64,000 nt of DNA from Adiantum capillus-veneris (GCA_014529385.2 CM043959.1:86992529-87056528), one strand, 5' to 3'; positions 44,477 to 56,057 are shown, counted from the stretch's first letter. The notes: generated from the sequence alone by a model not told the origin. Program-made: numbers and translations.

Positions 44477-45442
44477 TTGGGAGAGGAACCTGGCCACTAC
44501 AGAAGACTAGAGGAGGTATATCGGCTAGGACGGGGAGATCCCATGATGAGATTTGTAGACCATCGTAGAATTAGACCTTCTCAAGTGCAAAAATGGGTAA
44601 ACAAGAAATATATGGGAAGCAAGAATCCGAGAGATCATGTAGCAGCCTTTGTGCGTGTAATTAGAGCTGAAGAGGTGTTAGACTTTCCTACCCAATTTGC
44701 AGGATTTGGTTTAACCTTAGAGGATGATGCTGCTACATGGTTTGACTCAGTGGAGCGAAGAGACTTTGAGTCTATGGAGGAAGTGTTTGACGAGTTTATC
44801 AAGGAATTCTCACAAAGGGGAATAGCTCATAATACAGTCTCACAAATCCATAAATTCAAACAGAAAGATGGAGAGTCTGTGCGAAAGGCAGCCCTCCGAT
44901 TAAAAAGATATGTTAAGTTCTACCTCGTGGAAGAACTGCCAACTCAGTCCAGACTTATGCTTATATTTATCCAAGGACTAAGGAATGCAGATCTTCAGAA
45001 GGACTTACATATGAAAAGGAGCACGACGTTGAATGATTTAACCAAGGAAGCTCTATACCTTGTGGACAATTGTGCGGTCTACAAAGAGGGTGAGTTCAAG
45101 GATCTTGACGATGATTCTTCCTCGCAACAAAGCGAAAGCAATTCTGCTAAGACAACACCAAAAGGAGAAGTAGCGGTAAGCCAAGAGCAGCTTATAGAGG
45201 AAGTGCTTAAAAAGATTAACTTGTATTCCGAACCACAAGCTAAACAACCAAAATGGTGTGCAATTGAACAAAAATGGACAAACCATGGGACGGAGGAGTG
45301 TTATTATAACAAAGGATATGTGAGAGAACGACCATATGCTCCGCAAGCTCAGGCGACATCCCCTCAAGTCCCACCGATGCCTAGATATCAGACAAGCAAC
45401 CTACCAGGACCTGTAGGTGTAGAAAGACCACAACCAGTGTAG
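44477..45442 (+). CDS. F gag capsid region
   Basis: A 321-codon frame with the retrotransposon gag core: PRDHVAAFVRVIRAEEV, FGLTLEDDAATWFDSV, MEEVFDEFIKEFSQRG, RLMLIFIQGLRNADLQ. A Ser/Gln-rich acidic linker and a Pro/Gln-rich end follow. It ends at TAG (45440-45442), after which the same frame continues (GQQAPLPGL...) into the next ORF, so the stop is probably a point change of a Gln codon. Gag forms the particle shell. Confidence 0.8.
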   Translation: MGEEPGHYRRLEEVYRLGRGDPMMRFVDHRRIRPSQVQKWVNKKYMGSKNPRDHVAAFVRVIRAEEVLDFPTQFAGFGLTLEDDAATWFDSVERRDFESMEEVFDEFIKEFSQRGIAHNTVSQIHKFKQKDGESVRKAALRLKRYVKFYLVEELPTQSRLMLIFIQGLRNADLQKDLHMKRSTTLNDLTKEALYLVDNCAVYKEGEFKDLDDDSSSQQSESNSAKTTPKGEVAVSQEQLIEEVLKKINLYSEPQAKQPKWCAIEQKWTNHGTEECYYNKGYVRERPYAPQAQATSPQVPPMPRYQTSNLPGPVGVERPQPV

Positions 45443-47683
45443 GGACAACAAGCACCCCTACCAGGATTACGACCAGTCGGCATAAGATACACACCCACAG
45501 TAAGTGAGTCGGATGAGAAGGCTTTGGTACCTATGCATGTATACTACGACGAGCCCAATGGATATGCGGCGAACTCTGTCTATTATCCACCGGAAGAACC
45601 CTCTACACCAGAACCATGGAGCATGATAGGAAATACAAGACCACCAACTGCTGCACAGGCAGCGGGGGAAGGAAGATATAACTTGGATGAAAGAACACTA
45701 TTGTTCATAGCCAACGGAGGCATGAGCGGGCAAAGAATTGCACACCAACAAAGAGGAGCTCGAGGAGCACCTCAACAGCCTAAAGGACCATGCTACAAGT
45801 GTGGTGGAGACCATTGGCTGAGAGATTGCCCTCATGACGAAATCATTAGGGTCAACGCATATTGCACCGAGTGTGGAATTACTCACTTGATCCCTGATTG
45901 CCCTAAAAACCCGAGCAAAGGAGCAAAAACTACCTTGAATATGTTGGGAGCGTTCCCTTCCAGTGGAGGGTCAGAAAACGAAACTCCGATTCCTCTTAAA
46001 GTCTTGACGAGAGCCCAAGCAAGGAGAAATGACAATCAGCCCAAGAGTAACGATGAAAATCAGGAAGAAATCAAGACTGACAAGTCTAATGTCAGTCGTG
46101 ATAATCCTTGCAAAGAACGAAGAACGAAAATGAAAGCTAGACGTGAACAAAAACAAAAAGATGTAGAAGCTGAGCTAACGATAGCTCGAGAGCAACTTAA
46201 ACAGCAAAGAGAGTCCGACTCTCTAAAATCAATGGAGGGACCAAGAAGTGCAAGCTCAGGAGGGTCGATATTGGTAGATAAGATCAATGAACCCTTAGAT
46301 GCAATCTTGCAAGCATATGAAGCAAGATTGAAGAACAGACAGACTCTAGAGCAAAGGTGGATGACATATCCATATCCAGAGATAGAAAAACAGAGACTAG
46401 AGATGTGCAAACAGCTGATTGAACCTGCACAAGCTTTACTGGAGCCTCCACCTATGGAAGTGGGAGATAGAGTAATCAAACCACCAAACAATGAAACACC
46501 TCACAAAACCGAACAAAGGATACCCGACAAGATAGAAAACTTTAAATCCTTGTCGGATGTAGAGGATGCAAGAGACGTGCCTAATAGCACTGATGAATCA
46601 CTGAAAGATTTTCCACCATATACCCCTATTGTGGAAGAAAATTGGCCTGAAGAACTATGGGAAACAATGCGAAAAGCTCAAGAAAAATATGAGACAAAAA
46701 CAATTGAGTCGGCGCCTTTCTCGGAGTTGAACTTGAATAAGCCTCCATGGGATTTAGATGTTAACTCATTTCAAGGGGATAATGGTTCAGTTGCATCCGA
46801 AGATAGTAGACCAACATCACTCAGAACTTTGCCATCATATATGGGGGACTATGAGGCAAGGTCAGAAATTCGAAGAGTACCTTCTCAAAGAATAGGCGGG
46901 TCAAATCAATTGGACACTAAAATCATGACAGACTTGTTGACCACTCCGGTCAAGTGTACAATGACATTGGCAGAATTGTTAAAAATTAGGCCAAGCATGT
47001 GGACAGAAGTGGGCAAATGTCTTGAAAAATTTGGTATAAGGACGCCTCTTAAGTTCTTCAAAACCGAGCTCAATGACACAGAACCGAAGAAAGTTAACAC
47101 TAGACCAGTGCCACTCAACAAGGTAGGAGAGTATTGTGAGGGTGAAGATGGCAACACAACCCTACCAGTTGAATATAACGGCATAGAGACTAAGGCAATA
47201 CTTGATAGTGGAACTGACATTGCCATAGCGACCAAAATGCTATGGGAAAAATGGGAAAAACCAGCAATACGAACAACTAGAATGAAATTGCAACTGGCGG
47301 ATGGGCACATAGAAAGGCCTATAGGATTGCTTGAGGCAATTGTGGTATCTTCTTGTGGCATAGAGTACAAACATACCTTTGCCATAGTAGATTTTGGCAA
47401 GAAGAACAACTATGAAATTATCCTTGGTAGGCCGTTCATGAGGCAACTCAAAATGGTGCAGGACTGGGGGTATGATTATTTGTATCTAAGACATGCTGAA
47501 ACTACTACACGAGTAAACATGAAAATCATAGCTACCATGATGTCACGAGAACCCTTGTGGAAGAATTTGACTCAGCCACCATTAGTGGATCAGAAGTCCC
47601 AGCGTGGCTTTATAAGAAAAAGGAGATATAGATGTGCGGGGCATTTCAATGTAGTGAATTTGACCACAATGAAAAGACACTAG
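45443..47683 (+). CDS. F nucleocapsid with two zinc knuckles, and protease
   Basis: Main ORF 45524-47683 (719 codons), open back to 45443. Two knuckles of the CX2CX3HX4C form: CYKCGGDHWLRDC (residues about 90-102) and CTECGITHLIPDC (about 114-126). A long charged, partly coiled linker follows (RREQKQKDVEAELTIAREQL). The first retropepsin carries AILDSGTDIAIATKM near residue 561 (about 47205) and ends YEIILGRPFMRQLKMVQDWG. The DSG catalytic motif is intact. Confidence 0.85.
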   Translation, partial: GQQAPLPGLRPVGIRYTPTVSESDEKALVPMHVYYDEPNGYAANSVYYPPEEPSTPEPWSMIGNTRPPTAAQAAGEGRYNLDERTLLFIANGGMSGQRIAHQQRGARGAPQQPKGPCYKCGGDHWLRDCPHDEIIRVNAYCTECGITHLIPDCPKNPSKGAKTTLNMLGAFPSSGGSENETPIPLKVLTRAQARRNDNQPKSNDENQEEIKTDKSNVSRDNPCKERRTKMKARREQKQKDVEAELTIAREQLKQQRESDSLKSMEGPRSASSGGSILVDKINEPLDAILQAYEARLKNRQTLEQRWMTYPYPEIEKQRLEMCKQLIEPAQALLEPPPMEVGDRVIKPPNNETPHKTEQRIPDKIENFKSLSDVEDARDVPNSTDESLKDFPPYTPIVEENWPEELWETMRKAQEKYETKTIESAPFSELNLNKPPWDLDVNSFQGDNGSVASEDSRPTSLRTLPSYMGDYEARSEIRRVPSQRIGGSNQLDTKIMTDLLTTPVKCTMTLAELLKIRPSMWTEVGKCLEKFGIRTPLKFFKTELNDTEPKKVNTRPVPLNKVGEYCEGEDGNTTLPVEYNGIETKAILDSGTDIAIATKMLWEKWEKPAIRTTRMKLQLADGHIERPIGLLEAIVVSSCGIEYKHTFAIVDFGKKNNYEIILGRPFMRQLKMVQDWGYDYLYLRHAETTTRVNMKIIATMMSREPLWKNLTQPPLVDQKSQRGFIRKRRYRCAGHFNVVNLTTMKRH

Positions 47684-48651
47684 AGAGGGTCTTGGAAGAC
47701 GATGCATATATACGAGAACCTTTTCATGAAGAGAAGCTCGAACCCCTAGAATGGTCTCAAATTTTGGCTACATTGGATGTATGCGTCAATGAAGTCACTC
47801 CCACCAAATTTTGTGATGAGAATGGCTACGATATCATTCCATACTACATGTTGAGCAAAATTGTGGAGGAGGACGAGAACGATGGAGATACTGAGAATAT
47901 GAGGATCAATAAAACAGAAACGAAACTTGAGATTAAGATAGTGGGCTATGTGGACATCCCCACTAAAGAAATCAAGCACGAGGGAGAAGAATTTTATGAT
48001 TCTTCTGATCAAAGTGAAAACAAGGATAATGCGGATGACGAGAAGTCGGAAAATACGGAGGAAGACGACAATCAAGATCAAGACAATGATGTCTTCTACA
48101 ACTTCCCAAACCAAAGTGAGAGACGCCAAAAAAGATACAAGAATAAACGACACCATAGCAGTCTACCAACTAGGCTGAGACCCATGCCAGAGTTTAGGGG
48201 TGAGACACATTTCCTTATGAACATTCATGCTGTTGATTGTGCTAAGGATAAAGTGTCAGGAAGATTTCTTAAGGTTGTTGAAGGCTCAGGATTTAAGTCC
48301 AGACTGTTGAAACCTAAGAAAACCAGCAAAGCAAAAAAAAGAGTTGCAACAGAAAAACTGAATGTCTCTGGTAGTCCAATTATGACGAAAATTGAACGGA
48401 AAACGAGATACAATGAGTTGAAACAAAAAATTAAAAATGTATGGACAACTGAAATGGAAAGTAGCGATGGAACGAACGCTAGTGATGGGAGTAAAAAGAT
48501 AGATGTACCTCCTCACTATTGTAAGTACACCATTCAGGAAAGAAGATTGGTGGTTCAACAACCAATGAGGGAGCCTAAATCAAACGAGTCCTACGATGGA
48601 CCAGAGAACGCCAAGAAAATAAACTTAGCAGAGCCAGGAGAAAGTCCTTGA
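47632..48651 (+). CDS. F protease-RT linker, acidic/basic, unknown fold
   Basis: A 339-codon frame overlapping the previous ORF by 52 bp in another frame, so one frameshift separates them. Acidic (EEDDNQDQDNDVF), then basic (RRQKRYKNKRHH; KPKKTSKAKKRVATEK). No catalytic motif is seen. It ends in TGA at 48649-48651, after which the same frame runs into reverse transcriptase, so it is probably the N-terminal extension of RT. Confidence 0.65.
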   Translation: MCGAFQCSEFDHNEKTLERVLEDDAYIREPFHEEKLEPLEWSQILATLDVCVNEVTPTKFCDENGYDIIPYYMLSKIVEEDENDGDTENMRINKTETKLEIKIVGYVDIPTKEIKHEGEEFYDSSDQSENKDNADDEKSENTEEDDNQDQDNDVFYNFPNQSERRQKRYKNKRHHSSLPTRLRPMPEFRGETHFLMNIHAVDCAKDKVSGRFLKVVEGSGFKSRLLKPKKTSKAKKRVATEKLNVSGSPIMTKIERKTRYNELKQKIKNVWTTEMESSDGTNASDGSKKIDVPPHYCKYTIQERRLVVQQPMREPKSNESYDGPENAKKINLAEPGESP

Positions 48652-50070
48652 CCTGCTTACATTGCCACAGATCTAGGTCGGGAAGAAGAGGACTTATTGA
48701 TCAAAACACTTAAGGAGTTTCGAGATGTATTTGCATGGTCGTACAAAGATTTGAAGGGGTTGGATCCTAACATTTGTGAACATTCAATCCCTCTGAAGTC
48801 TGATGCAAAGACAAGCAAACAACGTCCATACACGTATAATGAGACATTCGCCAAAAGGATAAAAGAAGAGATAGACAAACTTATGGAGGCTGAATTTATT
48901 TATGAGATAGAGCACAGGGACTGGGTGTCACCGATAGTGGTGGTACCCAAGAAAAACGGGAAATTACGAGTGTGTGTGAATCTCAAGAAGGTAAACGCAG
49001 CAACAATAAGGGACGACTACTCTCTTCCTATAACTGAACACGTCCTGGAACGAGTAGCAGAAGGCAAGCAAGCCTATAGCTTTATGGATGGATTCTCTGG
49101 TTATAACCAATTGGGGGTCAAACTAGAAGATCAATACAAAACAACGTTTACAACAAAATGGGGCATATATGCTTTTAGGGTAATGCCATTTGGCTTGACC
49201 AATGCTCCAGCCACATTTTAGAGATTAATGACACACGCTTTTAAAGAATACTTGCGAATATTCTTGGATATTTACATGGATGACTTGTGTGTCTATTCTC
49301 TATTGAGAGAAGACCATATAGATAATCTTAGAAAGGTATTCGAAAAATGCAGAACGTATAGGATTTGCCTCAACCCAGAAAAATGTGTATTCATGGTACG
49401 ACAAGGTAAAATCTTAGGCCACATAGTGTCGGCTAATGGAATTACCACTGATGAAGACAAGGTAAAGGTGATCATAGAATTGCCAAGACCAAACAGTGTA
49501 CGAGAGGTACAATCATTTATGGTACATTGTGGATACTACCGACGTTTTATCTACATGTACGTTGTAATAGCAAAACCCTTGTACAGTCTAATCACGCTCT
49601 TCATTTGGACCAATGAATGTGAGGAGTCATTCCAGAAACTAAAGGATGCACTGGTATCTGCACCAATTCTAAAAGCACCAGATTGGTCAAAGATCTTCCA
49701 TGTACATGTAGATGCTTCGGCATTTGCAATAGGTTGTATATTAGCACAACCAGGGGAGGGTAATACGGATTTTCCAATCAGTTATGCTAGTAGACAACTC
49801 AACAGTGCATAAAAGAATTATACTACCACTGAAAGAGAAGGATTGGGTATGATATATGCGGTAAAGAAATTTCGGCATTACTTGCTCGCGAACAAATTCA
49901 CATTCTTTGTGGATCATCAGGCACTCTTGTACTTAGTAAACAAACCTTGTAACACGGGACGAATTGTAAGATGGTTCATTGTGTTGTTGGAGTTTGATTT
50001 TACGGTAGTAGTTAAGAAAGGGAAAACCACCTTTCTCGATTACTACATGGCGAAAAAGCTACTGGGGTAG
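48652..50070 (+). pseudogene. F reverse transcriptase and RNase H, two stops
   Basis: One frame with stops at 49219-49221 (TAG where PATFQRLM is expected) and 49810-49812 (TAA in RQLNSAEKNY). Motifs: DVFAWSYKDLKGLDP, DWVSPIVVVPKKNGKLRVCV, SFMDGFSGYNQ, VMPFGLTNAPATF, catalytic YMDD at 49273-49284, HCGYYRRFI, then RNase H IFHVHVDASAFAIGCILA, TEREGLGMIYAVKKFRHYL and FVDHQALLYLVNKP. The frame ends at 50070. No archaeal-type second RNase H follows. Confidence 0.85.
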
Positions 50071-50108
50071 ATGATGATCTCCCAGATGCATAGCTGTTTA
50101 ATATAGAG

Positions 50109-50414
50109 ATGGTACCGAAATGGACAGAGCAAATTATTCCGTTGCTGACATATGGAATGAATCTTGACGACAAAAACACGGTGGAAGACGTTAGACAAGC
50201 ACGAATGCATGCGGGAAGATTATATCATCATGGAAGCGATGGGATACTAAGGTTGTGTATAGGACCAGAGGAGTACGAAGCGTATCTAGAGGAGGCTCAT
50301 ACACAAACAGGGGGATTCCATAGAGGAAATCAAATGATGTATGAACAATTAAGAAGATTTGGAGTGTATTGGCCAGGAATGGTAGGCGATGTAGCTAATT
50401 ACATCAAGAAATGA
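50109..50414 (+). pseudogene. F first HHCC (integrase zinc-type) module
   Basis: A shifted frame encodes GRLYHHGSDGILRLCIGPEE, EEAHTQTGGFHRGNQMMYEQ, RRFGVYWPGM and VANYIKK, then TGA where the first Cys of CDFC would stand. This is the layout of an integrase N-terminal zinc module (H..H..C..C), but a second one follows 230 bp later. Confidence 0.65.
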
Positions 50415-50876
50415 GACTTTTGCACATCCAATACTACTGTGGATTATGCCACATTATACCAAGTGACAGTAGCACCCGCATGGAGTCATGCTATTGTGGA
50501 ATATTTGACTAATAAGGAGCTTCCAGGAGACTGGTTAAAAGCCAGACAAAAGGCTTTACAAATCGAAGCGAATAGGTATACCCTCATTAGTGACCAATTG
50601 TATAAAAGAGGAACTGATGACCAGCTAAGGTTAGTTCCTCATGAAAACGATTACTTTCCATTATTGGAACAAGCTCATGCAGGCATAGCAGGAGGTCATT
50701 TTTCAGCAGAGAGAACCGTGAAAATCATTATGGTTGCAGGTATATGGTGGCCGACCATGATTCAAGATGCAACAGAATTCGTGAAAAGGTGTGATGAATG
50801 TCAACGCACTAAGGTACCAGTTAAAAGAGACGAAATGCCTTTAAGACCAATGATGAGTGCTCGAGCATTCCGCTAA
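50415..50876 (+). CDS. F second HHCC module (integrase N-terminal domain)
   Basis: Same frame as the preceding piece: VAPAWSHAIVEYLTNKELPG, YTLISDQLYKRG, EQAHAGIAGGHFSAERTVK, GIWWPTMIQDATEFVKRCDE and CQRTK. The H-H-C-C residues are present. It ends at 50876, where a frameshift leads into the catalytic core. Confidence 0.8.
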   Translation, partial: DFCTSNTTVDYATLYQVTVAPAWSHAIVEYLTNKELPGDWLKARQKALQIEANRYTLISDQLYKRGTDDQLRLVPHENDYFPLLEQAHAGIAGGHFSAERTVKIIMVAGIWWPTMIQDATEFVKRCDECQRTKVPVKRDEMPLRPMMSARAFR

Positions 50877-52023
50877 ATGGGGATTGGACTTTGTTGGTCC
50901 TATCACTCCACCAGCGTATCGTTCACAAGCACAATATATCATAGTAGCCACGTATTACATGACCAAATGGGTGGAAGCAAAAGCCATAACGAAAGCAGAC
51001 GCTAGAACCACGACACAATTCTTATATGAATACGTGTTTACACGTTATGGCCTTCCAATCGAGCTGGTGAGTGATAGAGGGACACACTTTGTAAATGAAG
51101 TTATCCAACATCTCTTAAATGAGTTTATGGTAATTCATCGCAAATCTGCACCCTATCATCCACAAGCCAATGGCCAAGCGGAAGCGACCAACAAAATATT
51201 GTGCACAGTTCTTACGAAACTAATTAGTGAAACAAGAACAGATTGGGATCAAATGCTCTATTCGGCATTGTGGGCTTATCGAGTTGCATATAAAACAACA
51301 CTCAATGCTACACCATTTAATATGGTATATGGGTTAAATGCAATATTACCTATTGACTTTTTGATCCCCACACTAAGGGTAGCCAAAAAATTGGACTGGA
51401 CGGGGCATGAACTTTCAGAACGGTTAGAGGACCTTGAAAAATTAGATGAGTTACGACTCAATGCTGTAGCAGCCATATATGCAAAAAAAAAACAACAGAA
51501 AGAGTTTTTTGACAAACATGTCAAGAACAAGGACTTTAAAACGGACGACTGTGTCTTAGTATACACCCTTAAATAGCATGCCAAAAAGCTAAAGAAAAGG
51601 GGAATGGGGCCTTATTTGATCCAAGAAATATCGTCCAGCGGAGCAGTAAAATTGTCGACACTAGATGGAAAAGAAATGCCGAACTGGATTAGTGGGTGTC
51701 GTTTAAAAAAATATCATCTACCTTTAACACCGGAAATGTCGTTTCAATTGCATTATGGAAAAGCCTATAGACAGGAACAGCAAAGAATCCAGGACCAGGC
51801 TCAACAAGAAGCCAAGGAACGGATTGCTGAACGAAAGCAGTTTCTAACGACAATAAACATGGTCACCCCAATGATGACTGACGAATATCCTCTTTCGACA
51901 TCCCAAACAATCGAAGCGGATATACAAAGCGAAGAATTAGAAAAGACCATGACAGACTTTAGGGCTCAGGATGATAGCATCATTGACGACTCTTGGAAGA
52001 TACGTGGTGTAGTCCTTACATAA
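50857..52023 (+). pseudogene. F integrase catalytic core and C-terminal domain
   Basis: Begins at AKWGLDFVGPITPPAYRSQA. Catalytic D (50887), D in ELVSDRGTHF (51072) and E in ANGQAEATNK (51181) are all present. Then SALWAYRVAYKTT and FNMVYGLNAILP; a TAG at 51574-51576 interrupts LKQHAKK. The same frame continues with RGMGPYLIQEI, SGAVKLSTLDG and NWISGCRLKKYH, a GPY/F-type tail without a chromodomain. It ends at 52023 after a frameshift toward the second protease-like region. Confidence 0.85.
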
Positions 52024-53072
52024 AAGCTTATGCAGGCACAAAACAAGTTGAAATCTATACATTGCTTGACACTGGAGCAAAAATGAGCGTCATCAGCTTT
52101 GAGCTCTTTCAGAAACTTGGACCAATGAGGACGATCCCAGAGACACACCGGTTGAAAGTAGCATCGGGTGATGAGGTGACCACGTTGGGGTCTATTATAA
52201 TACCAATCACAGTGCAGGCACACCAGTACACTACAAAATTCCATGTACTGCCACCAAGTAGATCAGCAACGCCATGTATTTTAGCAGTGTCATGGATGAA
52301 AGATAACAGGGTATTCATTGATTTGGATACTAATGAAGCACTGTTCCGAAATGAAAACTTTTAAGAACCCTTCTTAAAATATAACCAATACATGTCAAGG
52401 AGGAAACAGGAGTCAATACAACCGCAAGGATATGCCCAACAACAAACAGAGTTTACAAGTCCAGCAACGTCTTATCAAAAATCAACAACCATGCAGGGAA
52501 CCAGGCAAGTTTGGGTACGGCGTACAGATCTGGCCGAGGCACAATTACATCAAAAGAGGAAATACAAAGTTTGGATAAGGCAGGACAGCCTAATTCCTAT
52601 AAAAAATGGGGCAAAAGAACAGACAAAACACCAAAAGCCAGCAAAAATTCAAAGAACCAAAGTCAATAAGTCGATTACGCAACGGACTATATTGGTATGG
52701 CGGCCAAAATTACCAATTCAAAACGGGCCAGCAACACAAGAAGGGAGGCCAAAGATGACCATCGAGCAATTATCTACAACTGTCAATGTCAAGCCACATC
52801 ATTCAACCAGCACGAGGAAACAAACAGAATCAACAACAAAAACTACAAGGATCTATAAGACCCAAGTCATCAAAGGAGAAAGAAAGAATGTTCCACTAGA
52901 AAATGAAACAAAATATATGACAATATCAGCTTCAAAGGATCCACATACGTCAATTCAAAACCAGTGGAAAACAATCAAACAAAGAGCGGCATATTTACAA
53001 CTACTCCTTGCAAAGAAAATCTGCCAGCCAACTCAAGCTACCACAGGAAACCTCAACGACAAATGCCAATAA
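51993..53072 (+). pseudogene. F second retropepsin-like domain after integrase, with basic tail
   Basis: The frame overlaps the integrase tail by 31 bp; one frameshift would fuse them. It reads IKAYAGTKQVEIYTLLDTGA (catalytic DTG at 52068-52076), SVISFELFQKLG, LKVASGDEVTTLGSIIIPIT, TPCILAVSWMKDNR. This is the layout of a retropepsin: DTGA loop, flap-like strand and C-terminal ILGxxW-like block, here ILAVSW. TAA at 52362 is followed in frame by a Gln/Lys/Thr-rich basic region (52392-53072). A second protease placed after integrase is not a layout I know from plant gypsy elements. Confidence 0.7.
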
Positions 53073-54862
53073 GCGAATCGCTTATACCTTCCTCTTACAC
53101 CGCATAAATTCTTTCTACATGCATTGACTGCACATGCATATAGGGCTATATTACAAGGCCTGCATTAGCACGAGTTCACACCCATGCACAACACATACCC
53201 TTGACGATACCCTGTCGTCCGGGAGGACTCCAACTAGGAGGGGGGGAGGCATTCCAAATGCAGACTCATGTCATATATTAGAGGGCAATGTTTGTGAGCA
53301 ATTTTTCAACCATTTTTGCGTTTTATTGTGCGATTTTGGGAAAAAGAATATGCCCTCATAATTAATCAGAATTGGGGACCAAATCATCATACATGAGCTC
53401 CTAGGGATGTGTATAGACTATATAGAGAGTCAAATCCAAAAAATGTCTAAAAACAGCAAAAAATAGGCCAAGGTTGACGATTATGAGTGAGAATGTACAT
53501 AGACGAGAGAAAAGTGAGCTACAAAGTGTTTTGCTTTTCATTTGTATTTTTATAGGTTAGAATTGCTATTTTCGGGTTATTTTGGGATTTCTTTGCTTTA
53601 TTTTAGCCATTTTCTAGCAAAAGTTATATAAAAAAATCTGTAATCCAGATGGAAACACAAAAGAAGAGACGCCTGATTGGAGCAAGGTAAAGAAGACACA
53701 GAAAAAATAGGGACTGCAAAGGTTACAGGGCAAAATGACCACCGTCATGAAGGGACCTCCAACAAGAGAAATCTACAAAAATGGTAGAACAGGAGCAACC
53801 GAGGTCCAAATCAGGAAATTTGCGAGCAAACCACATCTCGCAAAAAGTTTTGGCCACAGGTAGAAGATGGGAAAATTTTGTGTCGGAGTCTTGATTACAT
53901 ATAGAGAGGCTAGGCTAGAAATCTCTCATTTGAGTCATTTTCCATTGTGAGAGAGAGAGATCTCCCTACAGCAGTTGAGACTTCCAGAAGCTCATCCATC
54001 GCGGATGGTCACCAGATCGACATCAGACATGAGAGGTACGCTCGTCAACACTGACTCTAAGTGTTGTTTACTTCAGTTAGTCGCAAAACCTCGCCGGCAT
54101 CACAATCACAACCTGTGCACACATACGGTAGACCGGTTGTTAGGGAGACCTAGAGGCCACCAAATGGAACCAAAATTGAAAGGCACAATGCCTATAGCTT
54201 AGCGATCAAGCCTATGACCTCGGAAATCGCGAAGGAAGCCGCTCAGAAAACCCTAATTTCACAGGACCTGCAAAAGTGCAATTGAACCAAGGTGATCGAA
54301 AATGAGCCAAAACTCATAGACAGCAAGCCAATAACCTCGACAAACCTTCTGAAAGGTTAGACCATGAAAAAGTTCGTCAAAACGGAGCCTAAAGTCCCTA
54401 TCTGACGAAAACTGCACAAATCGTCGCGATACTCTAAGGGGCCGACCAAGTGACAAAATGACACCAAATTTAACAAGGTACATCCAAAAAGAGGTCAACT
54501 ACGAGATGGAATTTGTCCACTCAGGAAAAGAGCTCTTCCACTAGGGAAAATGCCAGCAACAGGCCAGAAAGATGTCCAAATGGTCGTTTTTGGTGTTGTA
54601 AACACCAAAACAACAACTGACTGCTTGGATGGAAGGTCAAAAGGAAATAAAAGACAGTTGGAGTCATACAATGACCAAAAGGAACGGCGACCATCACCTA
54701 AGTGGTCTACTTCGACTCCAAGACCAGCTAAGTGTGCAAACAGGGAGTACACTCTTCTAAATTAATTAAAACTTGATGGGTGTGTCTAGGAGAGCCTATT
54801 AACACAATTGTGGTCAATTAACATTTTTTTTAAAAAAAAAAAGGTAAAAATGACTAAGTGCT

Positions 54863-54880
54863 AGTCTATCGCGATAGACT
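54863..54880. repeat. F palindrome, perfect copy
   Basis: AGTCTATCGCGATAGACT, followed by TGAA. Confidence 0.95.
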
Positions 54881-55000
54881 TGAATTTACAATTAGACAAG
54901 TAAAATTTAGATTTTGGCTTCATGAGGGGTGCTAACAAGGAATATTAACCACCATTATCAAATCAAAGTGCAAGAGGGATCTCTTTTGGCCAAATAACCT

Positions 55001-55018
55001 AGTCTATCGCGATAGACT
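55001..55018. repeat. F palindrome, perfect copy
   Basis: AGTCTATCGCGATAGACT, followed by TGCT. Confidence 0.95.
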
Positions 55019-55288
55019 TGCTACACCAATAATTGGGGGAAAGACTTTTCAAAATTTGAACAAGATAGACTTGGGGAAGCACATGAAGGCAGTACGCCAA
55101 ATTTGGTGACAGGATGGACTCGTATGGCAAGCCGAGAAAGACATGACGACAACTCAGAGTCAGAACAGGACATCTCGAGGGCAGACAGTTAAAATTCACA
55201 TGTGAGAGGTCAAGAAACCTTACATCAACTTGGAGAAGGCAGACAGATGATCACAGAGCCAAAAAATGACAAATTGACACTAATTACC

Positions 55289-55306
55289 AGTCTATCGCGA
55301 TAGACT
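55289..55306. repeat. F palindrome, perfect copy
   Basis: AGTCTATCGCGATAGACT, followed by AAGC. Confidence 0.95.
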
Positions 55307-55587
55307 AAGCAGAGGGATACTAGGCCATCTAACCAAAATTTTGAATTAACAGTTGGATTCAGCATGATGCAAGAAGACTACCCACTAAGTTTGAGCCCAA
55401 AACAACACAAAATGAAGGAGATAGACCAACATCTCCTTGGAAGGAATCTGGAAAAATGGGAGTTGATCCAAAAGGGGGTCACTTGACATTCATTTGAGGT
55501 GAAAATGGGATCAGATCATGTGCAAGGTATGAGAAACCAATTGGTGGAGGCACAACTGCAAAATAGGACCCCTGTAAAAAAATGGCT

Positions 55588-55605
55588 AGTCTATCACGAT
55601 AGACT
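55588..55605. repeat. F palindrome, one mismatch
   Basis: AGTCTATCACGATAGACT: G to A at position 9, breaking one CpG. Confidence 0.9.
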
Positions 55606-56057
55606 GAGCAAAAGCTGCAAATGAACCGATTTTGAATTTTGGATCATAGAGTGACCTTACATGCCCTGTGAACATACACCACACAAAATTTCAGAGCATT
55701 TGGACTTGTTTTCCTTCACCAACAACATTAATTTGAAGCCGTTAGAGTCGCACAAGGGAAGAGCTTGTCTATCTGCTAACATTTTACCTTAACTCATCTT
55801 GGGACTAAGAAGGCTCATCTAGATGCATGAGTAAGTGGTAATCAATTTAGAAGGGAAGTACTATGTTTGTACATTAACTGTTAATTGTGAATACACGATC
55901 CATGGATGCTTCTCCGGGAAAAAGAAAAGGCAAGAACCTGGCAACGGAAGGTGCAATACCATATGCACTTCTACCCAATTCACTAAAGCCAACGGCCACC
56001 TGGATACCTGCAGATGTGCAATAGGCAGTAGCCTTTTAGATCTATCAAGGTTCATAT

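Larger units (their letters stand above)
53073..56057 (+). repeat. F 3' non-coding block with the same palindromic repeat units
   Basis: 3 kb between pol and the last frame. Perfect palindromes lie at 54863, 55001 and 55289 and a one-mismatch copy at 55588; spacings 288 and 299 match the 5' array. A degenerate remnant (GTCGCGATACTCTAAGG) lies near 54423. Each unit has a CCAAATTTgG-like block about 95 bp on (55096, 55379, 55681). Frames here lack motifs and are not annotated. Confidence 0.75.

Noticed and set aside
45440..45442. Programmed stop readthrough between gag and nucleocapsid of F
   Set aside because: The TAG could be recoded, but many other random stops in the same frames make simple decay the better explanation.
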